A stretch of DNA of 51,387 nt from NCBI GenBank assembly GCA_013287335.1, contig JABDDZ010000005.1, positions 75 to 51,461 of the forward strand. Reading direction: 5' to 3'. Positions within the stretch are counted from its first letter, which is position 1; each line of letters starts with the position of its first letter. The stretch comes from Chlamydiota bacterium. GTDB lineage: Bacteria; Chlamydiota; Chlamydiia; Chlamydiales; JAAKFR01. Below are positions 1 to 8,178 of this stretch, one piece after another. Position numbers and translations under genes: made by a program. The notes beneath the pieces were generated by a model. The model was not told the origin of the DNA. It did no database searches and worked only from the letters and a program-made list of their open reading frames with translations.

Positions 1-219
1 TTCCTTATTAAGGAGATTGTTGGCTATAGTGGAGAGCTTGTCAATGATCTCTCAAAACCTGATGGTACCCCTCGCAAAAAAACAGATATCTCCAAGATCA
101 AAGAACTAGGGTGGAGGCCGACAATTTCTCTTCGGAGGGGGTTAGAGTTGAGTTACGGGGATTTTCAAGATGGTAGTTATCTCCCGGGCCATAGAGATTT
201 GTCGGCATGGCCGAAATAA
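1..219 (+). pseudogene. fcl: GDP-L-fucose synthase, C-terminal fragment (plus-strand copy)
   Basis: The plus-strand frame starting at base 1 is open to a TAA at 217-219. Residues 1-52 match the end of GDP-L-fucose synthase (WcaG/Fcl, extended SDR family), with the typical block KPDGTPRK, then DIS, LGW.P and GL.L.Y. After the Tyr at about 156 the frame is only the antisense of the neighbouring minus-strand fcl piece, so the last 20 residues are not native. The 5' part lies outside the window, so it is unclear whether this copy is otherwise complete. Fcl makes GDP-L-fucose from GDP-4-keto-6-deoxymannose for surface glycans. Identification of the fragment is fairly sure; its status (junction of a rearrangement, or assembly artefact) is inference. 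Confidence 0.6.
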
Positions 220-709
220 AGTTGCGGCCATACTGCTTTTTATAAAAAGAGCAGAGCTTGACTCCTGCAATCTTTGCAAGAGCATAGGCCTCATTTGTCG
301 GTTCCAAAGGCCCGGAGAGCAGAGCCTCTTCAGGAATAGGCTGAGGGGCATGTTTAGGATAAATGCATGTGCTTCCCAAAAAAAGAAGACGGTCAATGCC
401 ATGCGTGTGAGCTTCGTGGATAAGATTGCATTCAATAATAAGATTATCATAGAGAAAATCCGCTGGATAGGTCATGTTTGCATGAATACCCCCCACTTTT
501 GCCGCTGCAATGATTACAACATCGGGGCGCATTTTTTGATAGAATGCACGGACAGCACTCTGATCTGTCAAATCGAGCTCTTTGCGTGATGGAGTGAGTA
601 GACGGGAATATCCCCTTCTTCTCAACTCGCAAGAGATAGCGCTGCCAACCATGCCATTACCGCCGGCAATAAAAATTGCATCACCTTGCTCTAGCAAACT
701 CTCTCTCAT
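98..709 (-). pseudogene. fcl: GDP-L-fucose synthase, 3'-truncated (minus-strand copy)
   Basis: About 184 N-terminal residues are clear GDP-L-fucose synthase. They include the Rossmann glycine motif GGNGMVG near residue 17, the catalytic Ser in GSTCIYP, and the Tyr-x-x-x-Lys in AYALAK. Homology runs through the NLYGPGD segment to about base 159, then stops. The final 20 codons are antisense of the plus-strand fcl fragment. The family is about 310-320 residues, so roughly 40% including the substrate-binding domain is missing. The ATG overlaps the end of lgt by 4 bases, so the gene was once the second gene of an lgt-fcl operon. The product is very unlikely to be active. Confidence 0.75.
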
Positions 710-1581
710 TTCTCCCTCTTCACATGCATTTTATAGGTAGCAAGAAGAAGAAGGCCAAAAAGAATCATAGGAAGACTTAATATTTGTCCCATATTTAACA
801 GGGCTTTCTCTGAAATCAAATTGCTCTGCGGAAGTTTAAGATATTCGATAAAAAAGCGAAAGGTAAAGACAAGAGTGAAAAACCATCCTGCCAAAATACC
901 TAGTCCTAAACGCCCATCCATTTTTCGCCAGAGGATCAGTAAAAAGGCAAAGACAAGAAAGTAAAAAAGAGATTCGTAGAGCTGGACCGGATGCAGGGGA
1001 ATGCCGCGGGCACCCTCGACGGGATGCATAAAAATGACTCCCCAAGGTAGATCTGTCGCCACTCCCAAGATCTCCTGATTAATAAAATTTCCAATGCGAA
1101 TACATCCTCCAGCAAATGCTGCCGGAATAACAATCGCATCCAAAGTGGCCAGGAAAGTGAAACTTGGATACTCTCTTCGATGCCAGAGTGTGAAAACGCA
1201 AATGGCAATCAAGATCCCAATAGCTCCTCCATGGCTTGCTAAGCCTCCCTCCCAAATTTTAATTATGTCAAAAGGGTGTTCTTTATAGTAAAGCCAGTCA
1301 TAGAAAAAAATATGGCCAAGCCTAGCTCCGATAATCCCCAGGAGAACAACGAGAACTGTAATGTGGTCTGTCAGGGTAATCGCCTGAAGCTTGATGCTTT
1401 TTTCTCCCTCCTCGCGCTTGCAAAGAGAGAGTTGCACACCAAAAATGCGCCTGATAAGGAAGTAACCGACTAAAAATCCCAATGCAAATAGTACCCCATA
1501 CCAGGTCACGGGATGTTGCCAGAAGGGAATTTTGAAAATAATCGGATTTGGATCCCATACTAACCAACTGAATAAATACAT
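706..1581 (-). CDS. lgt: Prolipoprotein diacylglyceryl transferase
   Basis: The 291-residue polytopic inner-membrane enzyme transfers diacylglycerol from phosphatidylglycerol to the lipobox Cys of prolipoproteins, the first step of lipoprotein maturation. Family blocks are visible: HPVTWYG near the N-terminus, [10 protein letters not shown], the Lgt signature region [12 protein letters not shown], and HPVQLYE. About seven hydrophobic segments are present and the length is normal. The loop around residues 50-65 is charged and slightly longer than in short homologues. The stop overlaps the ATG of the truncated fcl gene downstream (4 bases). Confidence is high. Confidence 0.95.
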   Translation of the reverse strand: MYLFSWLVWDPNPIIFKIPFWQHPVTWYGVLFALGFLVGYFLIRRIFGVQLSLCKREEGEKSIKLQAITLTDHITVLVVLLGIIGARLGHIFFYDWLYYKEHPFDIIKIWEGGLASHGGAIGILIAICVFTLWHRREYPSFTFLATLDAIVIPAAFAGGCIRIGNFINQEILGVATDLPWGVIFMHPVEGARGIPLHPVQLYESLFYFLVFAFLLILWRKMDGRLGLGILAGWFFTLVFTFRFFIEYLKLPQSNLISEKALLNMGQILSLPMILFGLLLLATYKMHVKREK

Positions 1582-1758
1582 CTTATCTCACTAAATATAA
1601 AAAGTTAATACCGCAATTGCTCTCATTTGTCCTATATGTGCACAAAAGAGCTGCGCAGATATTTGGTATAATGATTATCAACAGTCGCGAAAAAACTGAC
1701 AACTTTATTATAATCTCGACTTTGTATTTTTTTACTCAATTTAGGAAGAGAGAGCATT

Positions 1759-2256
1759 ATGTGGAAAGCCAATCATCGCGTTTTAATTTTTATCTCAGGC
1801 CTCCTCTGGCTTATTATCGGAATTTTCCTCCTCAGCTTTGGAATTTATCTTGTAATGGAAACCCTCAGAGGGATTTCTGAAGAGAGCAGGTTCTCTCTTG
1901 TGAAACAGTTTTCTCGAATCTTTGGAGGTCAGGATAATGGAGTTGCTATCCTCTTAGGACTTGCACTCTTTATTGGATACTTGAAGGGGCGCTATGTACT
2001 CTCCAGATCTGCAAAAAGGCAGATCAAGCGCATTCTCTCTTTTCCTCCTCCTGTCCACATTAAATATATTTATGGTTTAGGCTATTACTTACTGATTGCT
2101 CTTATGATTGGAATTGGGATTTCATTCAGATTTTTCCCCTTCGCTCAAGATATTCGGGGTACCGTTGACATAGCTATTGGCTCCGCGCTTCTATCCGGCG
2201 CCCTCACCTATTTCCGTTTTGCTCTATCTAAAGAAAGCCGTATGGAAAAAATCTAA
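1759..2256 (+). CDS. Uncharacterised four-helix membrane protein
   Basis: This 165-residue protein is not recognised by family. It has hydrophobic segments at about 8-30, 62-77, 104-122 and 132-152, with a basic stretch (KRQIKR) between the second and third, suggesting a small inner-membrane protein with both ends in the cytoplasm. A good Shine-Dalgarno run (GGAAGAGAGAG) precedes the ATG. It is followed after 18 bases by the PIN-TRAM gene, then acpS and trxB, all on the same strand, so it probably heads that operon. The upstream 177 bases separate it divergently from lgt and are AT-rich with TATAAT-like hexamers, but I could not fix a -35 box. Confidence 0.75.
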   Translation: MWKANHRVLIFISGLLWLIIGIFLLSFGIYLVMETLRGISEESRFSLVKQFSRIFGGQDNGVAILLGLALFIGYLKGRYVLSRSAKRQIKRILSFPPPVHIKYIYGLGYYLLIALMIGIGISFRFFPFAQDIRGTVDIAIGSALLSGALTYFRFALSKESRMEKI

Positions 2257-2274
2257 TAAAACAGGTTTATTGCA

Positions 2275-3327
2275 ATGAATATCTCTACTTTTTTGGTGCG
2301 GACTCTTTTTATAATTTTAAGCGTGGTCTTGGTATATGCTTGTTTAGTCGGCAATGGAGCTCTTAACCCTGGAAATCTCCTCTGGGGGGCTATCATTGGC
2401 GTTGGCGCCGGATCTCTGCTTATTTTTCTAAGCCACCTCTTAAAAAGGTTTAATTTGCGCTCCTTTAATATCACCCTACTCGGCCTTCTCTTGGGTTACT
2501 TTATGGCCTCTGCGATAAATGGGATTTTCAATGCAATCCTTGTGACTGCTTCGTTGAATTTAAACGGAGAGGTTATCTCGCTTATTAAGATTTTTCTTCT
2601 TTTTTTCGGGCTTTTTTCCGGAATTGTCATCACCCGTCGCTCAGCAGATGAGCTCTATCTCTCTATTCCTTTTATCCGTTTCTCCCCAACTCTTGCTCGT
2701 AGTAAAGCAATCCTTGTAGATGCTTCAGCTCTCACGGATCCTCGCATTATTGATCTAGCCTCTTCAGGCCTATTAGATCACTCTTTAGTCATGCCTAAGT
2801 TCTATCTCAAAGAGCTACATGAGGAAGTAGATGCGGAGGATGAAATCTTAAAAAATCGAGCGCGACGCTCTCTTGAGGTTCTTAAAAAGCTTGAGGAGAT
2901 GCCTTCGCTTCATCTCCGATTCAATGCAATCGATTTTCCAGAAATTAAAGAACTTTCCGAAAAAGTTTTGCGCCTTGCTCATTTATTAGAGGCTGATGTT
3001 CTGATATCTGATGCAAATTCTTCTTCACAAAGCTCCATGGGGGGAGTGCGCACGATCAATCTACATCTACTTGCAGGCGGCTCTAAATCTCTTGTACAGC
3101 GGGGAGAGAATCTCAAAATAAAAATTCAGCGCTATGGGAAAGAGGAGCTCCAGGGAGTCGGGTATCTCGAAGATGGCACAATGGTTGTTGTCAATGGAGG
3201 TGGAAGTTATATTGGCGAGACTATTCGGACGCGTGTGCTCTCTGTGAAGCATACAACCTCGGGAAGAATGATTTTTTGTAATGCAGAATCAGCGCAAAAC
3301 GGCTTTGATGAGGAGGACTTTTTTTGA
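2275..3327 (+). CDS. Membrane-anchored PIN-TRAM domain protein (YacL-like)
   Basis: The 350-residue protein has about four transmembrane helices (residues 5-125), then a PIN domain beginning with the acidic motif LVDASAL, continuing with MPKFYLKELHEE and an Asp in the LISDAN segment, and a C-terminal TRAM domain with the YacL hallmarks GVGYLEDGTMVVV and SGRMIF. This is the architecture of Bacillus YacL, a predicted membrane-bound RNase. PIN acidic residues (D in VDAS, E in KELHEE, D in ISDA) are kept, but the usual TNDYNLNKVA motif has become a serine-rich sequence, so catalysis is uncertain. It overlaps acpS by 4 bases. Substrate unknown. Confidence 0.85.
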   Translation: MNISTFLVRTLFIILSVVLVYACLVGNGALNPGNLLWGAIIGVGAGSLLIFLSHLLKRFNLRSFNITLLGLLLGYFMASAINGIFNAILVTASLNLNGEVISLIKIFLLFFGLFSGIVITRRSADELYLSIPFIRFSPTLARSKAILVDASALTDPRIIDLASSGLLDHSLVMPKFYLKELHEEVDAEDEILKNRARRSLEVLKKLEEMPSLHLRFNAIDFPEIKELSEKVLRLAHLLEADVLISDANSSSQSSMGGVRTINLHLLAGGSKSLVQRGENLKIKIQRYGKEELQGVGYLEDGTMVVVNGGGSYIGETIRTRVLSVKHTTSGRMIFCNAESAQNGFDEEDFF

Positions 3328-3725
3328 TGAACCAGTCACTCTCTTCTTCTTGCGTTATTGGAGTTGGGACAGATATCATTGAAATTGCCCGCATTAAAGC
3401 CGCCATAGAGAGGCATGGGATGCGTTTTTACCGGCGTATTTTTTCGTTGGATGAGGAGGAGTATTGTAAAAAATTTCTCAACCCTTATCCTCATCTTGCC
3501 GGGCGGTTTGCAGCCAAAGAGGCTGTAATGAAAGCCCTAGGGTCCATTTGGAATCGTCCCATAGGATGGCAGCAGATCACTATCTGCAAAGAGCCCAATG
3601 GAAGGCCGACTGTCAGTGTGGATCCCTCTCTTGCAAAAAATTTTATCGGATATCAACTGCTCATCTCGATTAGCCACAGTCGTGAGTTTGCAACAGCAAT
3701 GGCCCTATTGTCTAAATTAAATTGA
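3324..3725 (+). CDS. acpS: Holo-[acyl-carrier-protein] synthase
   Basis: The 133-residue phosphopantetheinyl transferase loads the 4'-phosphopantetheine arm of CoA onto acyl carrier protein in the cytosol. The N-terminal GVGTDIIEI block with the metal-binding Asp, the RFAAKEAVMKALG block with the Glu ligand, and the SISHS region near the C-terminus are all present, and the length is normal. The start overlaps the PIN-TRAM gene (ATGA), and an AGGAGG lies about 10 bases upstream. The next gene is trxB; I recall acpS next to trxB in Chlamydia as well. Confidence is high. Confidence 0.95.
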   Translation: MMNQSLSSSCVIGVGTDIIEIARIKAAIERHGMRFYRRIFSLDEEEYCKKFLNPYPHLAGRFAAKEAVMKALGSIWNRPIGWQQITICKEPNGRPTVSVDPSLAKNFIGYQLLISISHSREFATAMALLSKLN

Positions 3726-3735
3726 GTAAAAGATT

Positions 3736-4686
3736 ATGGAACATAGAAAAATCATCATCATTGGGTCCGGCCCCGCAGGGTATACCGCAGCCATTTATGC
3801 TTCCCGCGCGAATTTAAGCCCTCTTCTCTATGAGGGCTTTTTCTCAGGTCTTGCCGGTGGTCAGTTGATGACAACAACTGATGTAGAAAACTACCCGGGC
3901 TTTCCTGAGGGCATTTCCGGCCCGGAGTTAATGGATGCCTTCCGTAAACAGTCTGAAAGATTTGGCACAACCCTTTTACGGGAAGATGTGGAAAAGGTAG
4001 ATCTTTCAACTCGTCCTTTTAAGGTCTTTGGAAAAAAGGGTCTTGTTTTAGGGGACGCTTTAATTATTGCAACGGGGGCGACAGCAAAGCGTTTAGATAT
4101 CCCTGGTACGCATGAGGGAGAGTTTTGGCAGAAAGGAGTGACCGCTTGCGCTGTCTGCGATGGAGCGATGCCTCTTTTTCGCAATAAAGAGCTCTACGTG
4201 ATTGGAGGGGGTGATTCAGCTGTTGAAGAGGCGACATTCCTGACCAAATATGGAAGCAAAGTCTATATCGTTCATCGAAGAGATGAGCTAAGGGCCTCTA
4301 AAATCATGGCGGCAAGAGCGATTAACCACCCTAAAATTGAGATCTTATGGAATTCTGAAATCATTGACGTTCAAGGAGATAAAACAGTTCAATCGGTGGT
4401 TGTCAAGAATGTCCAAACAGGCCAGGATACAAAACGCTCCGCGGGTGGTGTCTTTTTTGCTATTGGTCATAAGCCAAATACAGATTTTTTGGAGGGCCAA
4501 CTGGAGACTAACCCTCAAGGATATATCCTGATTAAAAAGCCTGGCACTACCTATACGAGCAAAGACGGTGTTTTTGCGGCGGGCGATGTTCAGGATCCAA
4601 TATATAGACAGGCTATCTCAGCTGCGGGCAGTGGATGCATGGCCGCCCTGGACGCCGAGCGCTGGCTTGAAATGCATTCTCATTAA
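3736..4686 (+). CDS. trxB: Thioredoxin reductase (NADPH)
   Basis: The 316-residue FAD flavoprotein reduces thioredoxin with NADPH. It shows the FAD dinucleotide motif GSGPAG at residues 10-15, the redox-active pair CAVC (Cys138 and Cys141), the NADPH motif [10 protein letters not shown], and the late FAD motif FAAGDVQD near the C-terminus. This is the low-molecular-weight bacterial type of full length. It starts 10 bases after acpS and has only a weak Shine-Dalgarno, so it is probably co-transcribed with that operon. It is convergent with pfp, 57 bases apart. Confidence 0.96.
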   Translation: MEHRKIIIIGSGPAGYTAAIYASRANLSPLLYEGFFSGLAGGQLMTTTDVENYPGFPEGISGPELMDAFRKQSERFGTTLLREDVEKVDLSTRPFKVFGKKGLVLGDALIIATGATAKRLDIPGTHEGEFWQKGVTACAVCDGAMPLFRNKELYVIGGGDSAVEEATFLTKYGSKVYIVHRRDELRASKIMAARAINHPKIEILWNSEIIDVQGDKTVQSVVVKNVQTGQDTKRSAGGVFFAIGHKPNTDFLEGQLETNPQGYILIKKPGTTYTSKDGVFAAGDVQDPIYRQAISAAGSGCMAALDAERWLEMHSH

Positions 4687-4716
4687 ATTCCAAAAATCAA
4701 CATAGAGATTAGAGAA

Positions 4717-4735
4717 TCGACTGGAATAGAGTCGA
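4717..4735. terminator. Small inverted repeat between convergent trxB and pfp
   Basis: Six-base arms TCGACT and AGTCGA with a 7-base loop lie in the 57-base gap between two convergent genes. There is no clear T-run on either side, so intrinsic termination is possible but weakly supported. Confidence 0.3.
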
Positions 4736-4743
4736 GACTGCGT

Positions 4744-6399
4744 TTAAATAGTGGTGGGAGCTTTTTCATGCTCAAGAGAGAGGGTCAGGGTTGTTGCCTG
4801 AACAATCTCTTTGGGGCCAAAGAATTGAATGGGGCCGGGATAACGGTAATTATCCTCTAGACCCCAGCTTTTCCGAAGCTCTGCAAAACGTCCAAAGGGC
4901 ATTCCCTTCAAATCTACAAACGCTTTCTCAATCACAGGAACCCTCTTCCCCTTCCGCTCTTCTAAAACGAGAAGATCTGTTATGGGAACGCCGCAGGGTA
5001 CCCAATGGTCTACTCCCCTCTGGAGATTTTGTAGACAAGAGAGATACCCAGTGAGGCCATGATTGATTAAAAGGGCAGCTGTGCGACCTAGGGCGTTGCA
5101 ATAGGTGGCATCAAAGAAGGAGGGAAATCCACATCTTCCCTCATAGCCAAAAAAATGGGCTACTGGTGAAAAACGCTCTGCTTTTCCACGCCTAGTAAGT
5201 TCAGCCCGAACAGTAGCTATGAGAAGTTTTTCGGTTTCAATATGTGATACCTGAATATTCCCATGGGGGTCGCGATCTAAAAGGAGTTGGTTTATAATAG
5301 TTTCTGGAAAAATATTGAGAAGTTCTTGCGCATTTTGAGAGAGCAGAGGCCAAAGCAGAGCCTTTCTCTTTTCACCTGAGGGAAGGGCATCAATTTTTGA
5401 TGCATGCAGAGCGAGCAGAGGATTGAGTTCCTCTATGAGCTTCTTCATTTCAGGGATAAATTCAATTAACCCTTCCGGGATAAGGATAACTCCATAGTGT
5501 TTGTCAATTTTTGCCCGCTCTTCAATTAGATTTGCAATTTCCAGCGTGAGCTCAAGAAGGGTTGTATTATGAAAGGAGATCTCTTCTCCGATAATTGTCA
5601 GATTTGGATGGGTTTGCAAAGCGCATTCTATTGCAATGTGAGAGGCGCTTCTTCCCATAAGCTTGATAAAGTGGGTATATTTCTTGGCAGAGAGGGCATC
5701 TCTGCAGATATTGCCAATCATCTCCGAATAGATCTTACATGCAGTATCAAATCCAAAAGAGCTCTCGATATATTGATTCTTCAAGTCACCATCGATTGTT
5801 TTAGGAACTCCAATTACCTGCGTCTTACACTCTTTCCCAAGAAAAACCTCAGCTAAAATTGCGGCATTTGTATTGGAATCATCTCCTCCGATAATGACAA
5901 GCGCATTTAGATCATGCTGCCTGCAAGTCTCTAAAGAGGCTGTGAGCTGCTTTTCGGTTGCAATTTTTGTTCGTCCAGAACCGATAAGGTCAAAACCGCC
6001 GGTGTTGCGGAAACGAGCTAAAACATCTTCCGTTAATTCTTTATACTGATTTTCAATCACTCCTTGAGGTCCATTTAGAAAACCGATAAGGGTGGAATGT
6101 TCATTGAAAGCTTTTAAAGCATCGAATAGTCCTATGATGACATTATGCCCTCCAGCTGCCTGTCCTCCGGAGAGAATAACCCCTACCTTTAAAGGAGGCT
6201 GCTTCTTTAATCCCTCTCCTTTGATAAAATGAACCCCTCTTTGTCCAAATGTTTTTGGAAAGAGGGACTTTATCTCATCGCCTTGAGAGGAAAAATCGAG
6301 AGGAACTTGTTCCAGGTCGGAGAGTTTTTCTAAAAGAAGGGGTAAGGGGGGTTTAAAAGCCAGTTGCGCCTTTTCTAAAGGAGAGAGCGTGTGATCCAT
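4744..6399 (-). CDS. pfp: Pyrophosphate-dependent 6-phosphofructokinase
   Basis: The 551-residue protein belongs to the long PPi-PFK type seen in chlamydiae, spirochaetes and plants. It phosphorylates fructose 6-phosphate reversibly with pyrophosphate. The glycine-rich GVILSGGQAAGG, the motif GGDDSNTNA (Asp after GGD marks PPi rather than ATP use), PKTIDGDL with the catalytic Asp, MGRSASH, and the substrate segment FFGYEGRCG are all present. It follows the hydrolase gene by 2 bases on the minus strand and is probably co-transcribed. From memory, Chlamydia has two such genes flanking a hydrolase homologue; here only one copy is at this locus. Confidence 0.95.
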   Translation of the reverse strand: MDHTLSPLEKAQLAFKPPLPLLLEKLSDLEQVPLDFSSQGDEIKSLFPKTFGQRGVHFIKGEGLKKQPPLKVGVILSGGQAAGGHNVIIGLFDALKAFNEHSTLIGFLNGPQGVIENQYKELTEDVLARFRNTGGFDLIGSGRTKIATEKQLTASLETCRQHDLNALVIIGGDDSNTNAAILAEVFLGKECKTQVIGVPKTIDGDLKNQYIESSFGFDTACKIYSEMIGNICRDALSAKKYTHFIKLMGRSASHIAIECALQTHPNLTIIGEEISFHNTTLLELTLEIANLIEERAKIDKHYGVILIPEGLIEFIPEMKKLIEELNPLLALHASKIDALPSGEKRKALLWPLLSQNAQELLNIFPETIINQLLLDRDPHGNIQVSHIETEKLLIATVRAELTRRGKAERFSPVAHFFGYEGRCGFPSFFDATYCNALGRTAALLINHGLTGYLSCLQNLQRGVDHWVPCGVPITDLLVLEERKGKRVPVIEKAFVDLKGMPFGRFAELRKSWGLEDNYRYPGPIQFFGPKEIVQATTLTLSLEHEKAPTTI

Positions 6400-6401
6400 A
6401 A

Positions 6402-7205
6402 TTAAAGATGCGTTTTAAACCAGCTAATTGCTTCTTCCACAACTTTTGGGAAAAATGGAGATCTGCCCAGCATATGCTCAGAGTCGGGGAAAGTCAGAAA
6501 GCGGGAAGCTCCCTTTGCATCTTTTCTACTCTCAACGTAGGCCTTTTGATGCAAAAGAGAAATGTGGGCATCTTTCTCACTATGGATATGGAGTAGAGGA
6601 AGATGGTCAAGGGCTTGAAGAGTTTTAGGAGCATCCAGCTTAGCAAATTCAGACTGAAAAAGAGGATTCACTTTCACTCCTCGATAGGATGCAAGGGCAA
6701 GAGAGGGGTCGGCCGACCCTTTTTCGGGATTTTGAACCAGCCAGTCGCGGTACCAGAGAAGACCACTTGCGACGGGCGCCCATAGTGCTAATGACTTGAC
6801 TTTTTCATACTCTGATGCAGCAACAACGCCGGCAGCTCCCCCAAGAGAGGAACCAAAAAGACCAATTCTATCACAATCTAAACGCGGATCATTTGCAACA
6901 AAATGTAAAGCTGCCAAAGCATCAGTGACAAGGCCTGAGAATGTCATCTCGGCAAAATCCCCTTCACTATCGCCGTTCCCGCGAAAGTCAAAGCGTAGAG
7001 TTGCAATCCCCTCTTTAGCAAGAGCTTCGCTCATAATCACATAGGATCTGTTTGTTCCCACTTTATGACTTGCAAATCCATGGAGGATAATAACAACAGG
7101 AGCTTTCTCCTCTCCTTCGGGAAGATGGAGGACTCCGAAGATTTTCTGCCCTCCATTTTCAAAGGAGGCCCATTCCCGTTTTGTCATTGAAATAGCTGTT
7201 TGCAT
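6402..7205 (-). CDS. Alpha/beta hydrolase (serine esterase/acyltransferase-like)
   Basis: The 267-residue alpha/beta-hydrolase fold protein has the oxyanion segment LHGF at residues 41-44, the nucleophile elbow GLFGSSLGG with Ser120, an acid in the HSEKD region and a catalytic His at about 244 (DSEHM). It has no signal peptide, so it is probably cytosolic. The closest general type is the DAP2/YqkD-like peptidase-esterase group; the substrate is unknown. The position beside PPi-PFK matches the chlamydial arrangement I remember (a hydrolase between two PFK genes). The pfp ATG lies 2 bases after its stop. Confidence 0.88.
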   Translation of the reverse strand: MQTAISMTKREWASFENGGQKIFGVLHLPEGEEKAPVVIILHGFASHKVGTNRSYVIMSEALAKEGIATLRFDFRGNGDSEGDFAEMTFSGLVTDALAALHFVANDPRLDCDRIGLFGSSLGGAAGVVAASEYEKVKSLALWAPVASGLLWYRDWLVQNPEKGSADPSLALASYRGVKVNPLFQSEFAKLDAPKTLQALDHLPLLHIHSEKDAHISLLHQKAYVESRKDAKGASRFLTFPDSEHMLGRSPFFPKVVEEAISWFKTHL

Positions 7206-7234
7206 GAGTTATCTCCTCTTGATAGACCCCCCAT

Positions 7235-7281
7235 TTTATAGTCGACTCAACTCTAAAAGATACATTTGGGCCGACTATAAA
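7235..7281. repeat. Inverted repeat, first copy of a duplicated intergenic unit
   Basis: Ten-base arms TTTATAGTCG (7235-7244) and CGACTATAAA (7272-7281) can form a hairpin. The left arm and the next 15 or so bases recur with a few changes at 7331-7357, inside the loop of the large palindrome next door. So this 180-base gap between the hydrolase and the Doc gene holds two diverged copies of one small element. Confidence 0.6.
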
Positions 7282-7304
7282 CCCAAAGCTCCAAAGAAGC
7301 CAAG

Positions 7305-7386
7305 AAAAAAATTCAATCTCTCCTCTCCAATTTATAGTCGATTCAATTTCAAAAGGTTCATTGGAGAGGAGAGATTGAATTTTTTT
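7305..7386. terminator. Perfect 26-bp inverted repeat with A/T tails (bidirectional terminator-like)
   Basis: Arms 7305-7330 and 7361-7386 are perfectly complementary over 26 bases, with a 30-base loop. The outer six base pairs are A-run/T-run, so either strand would give a stem followed by U residues. The right arm encodes the last residues of the Doc toxin, whose stop lies at 7358-7360. It would suit termination after the toxin on the minus strand, shielding the hydrolase operon, but it is much longer than ordinary terminators and may be a mobile-element relic. Confidence 0.55.
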
Positions 7387-7753
7387 TAATCCATTCGATC
7401 AATTCATTTTCGCTTATATTGCCGGCTGCCAAATCTACAAAAATGAAGTAGGCATCCTCATCTGAAGCGGTTAAAATATGGTCGTTTAATTCTAAAAAAA
7501 TTTCACATGCAATTGCTGACATTCTTTTATTTCCATCTTGAAAAGGATGATTTTTTGCACTGTAAACAAAACGTGCAGCTAACTCAGGAATAGAAGGTTT
7601 TGGATTTGAATAATGAAACAATTGCATAGGAGCCGAACAAGATGATTCTAAAAGATTATTGTCTCGAATTCCTTCTATGCCTCCATGCTCTGCAATAATT
7701 TCTTTATGCATAGCAATAAGAACATCAATTTTAACCCAGAGTGGTTCTTTCAT
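7358..7753 (-). CDS. doc: Doc/Fic-family toxin
   Basis: The 131-residue protein has the Fic/Doc core motif HPFQDGNKR at residues 69-77 with the catalytic His69. Length and the N-terminal segment HKEIIAEHGG fit Doc (death-on-curing) toxins, whose best-studied member phosphorylates EF-Tu. The gene overlaps the AbrB-type antitoxin gene by 4 bases, the usual antitoxin-toxin order. The last residues fall inside the perfect 26-bp inverted repeat, so the native C-terminus may have been altered. Catalytic residues look intact. Confidence 0.88.
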   Translation of the reverse strand: MKEPLWVKIDVLIAMHKEIIAEHGGIEGIRDNNLLESSCSAPMQLFHYSNPKPSIPELAARFVYSAKNHPFQDGNKRMSAIACEIFLELNDHILTASDEDAYFIFVDLAAGNISENELIEWIKKNSISPLQ

Positions 7754-7977
7754 GATTTAGCGAGTAGGTGCAATAGGTTTTTACGTTTTTTTCGAATTTT
7801 TTCAGCTATTATCATTTGTTTTTCAAATTCGGGATCATAAGCTACGATTTCATAACCATTAGGAGTTTCAATCAAAAATAATTCGTCTCCCTTTTTTACG
7901 TGCAGTTTATTGAGTATTTCCCTACTTAAAACAATTCCAGAGGAATTGCCAACAGTGGTTATTTTTGCTCTCAACAT
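7750..7977 (-). CDS. AbrB/MazE-type antitoxin
   Basis: The 75-residue protein has the SpoVT-AbrB swapped-hairpin DNA-binding pattern at its N-terminus (TTVGNSSGIVLS, then LHVKKGDEL) and a basic C-terminal tail (KIRKKRK) that would neutralise the toxin. The ATG at 7975-7977 has a GGAGGG ribosome-binding site just upstream. A longer open frame that runs back into the tRNA is not coding. The partner is the Doc toxin downstream (4-base overlap). It probably represses its own promoter through the palindrome at 8002-8021. Confidence 0.88.
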   Translation of the reverse strand: MLRAKITTVGNSSGIVLSREILNKLHVKKGDELFLIETPNGYEIVAYDPEFEKQMIIAEKIRKKRKNLLHLLAKS

Positions 7978-8001
7978 AAGGAACCCTCCCTCTTTTTCTT
8001 C

Positions 8002-8030
8002 ATTATAACATATGTTATAATATTCAACAA
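8002..8030 (-). promoter_or_regulatory. Toxin-antitoxin promoter with palindromic operator
   Basis: Reading the minus strand, TTGTTG (8030-8025), a 17-base spacer and a perfect TATAAT (8007-8002) form a sigma70-type promoter. A perfect 20-bp palindrome (8002-8021, half site ATTATAACAT) covers the -10 box and most of the spacer. Its location about 25 bases ahead of the antitoxin ATG makes autoregulation by the AbrB-type protein likely. Confidence 0.7.
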
Positions 8031-8063
8031 GTTTTTGGGAAAAGGGAAAAGTTGGGAAGGGGT

Positions 8064-8136
8064 TAGCGGCAGAGGGACTCGAACCCCCGACCAAGGGATT
8101 ATGATTCCCCTGCTCTACCGACTGAGCTATGCCGCC
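8064..8136 (-). tRNA. tRNA with CAT anticodon (elongator Met, or Ile2)
   Basis: A complete 73-nt cloverleaf is visible. It has acceptor stem GGCGGCA/TGCCGCT (G1-T72 wobble), D arm GCTC/GAGC, anticodon stem GGGGA/TCCCT with loop ATCATAA, T arm GGGGG/CCCTC with TTCGAGT, and A73. CCA is not encoded. The anticodon CAT reads Met, or Ile after lysidine modification by TilS. The overall sequence looks more like elongator Met, but I cannot exclude Ile2. Confidence 0.9.
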
Positions 8137-8178
8137 AGAAATAAAAAATCCTCTGAGCATAAGCTGCAGAGGAGAGAA

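Noticed and set aside
170-589. Open frame on the plus strand antisense to fcl
   Set aside because: It is the complement of the recognisable fcl fragment, has no family pattern and no ribosome-binding site.
7204-7389. Plus-strand open frame of 61 codons
   Set aside because: It translates the palindromic repeats and has repetitive sequence as a result.
7978-8160. Upstream extension of the antitoxin frame
   Set aside because: It translates the promoter palindrome and a tRNA gene; the ATG at 7977 has its own ribosome-binding site.
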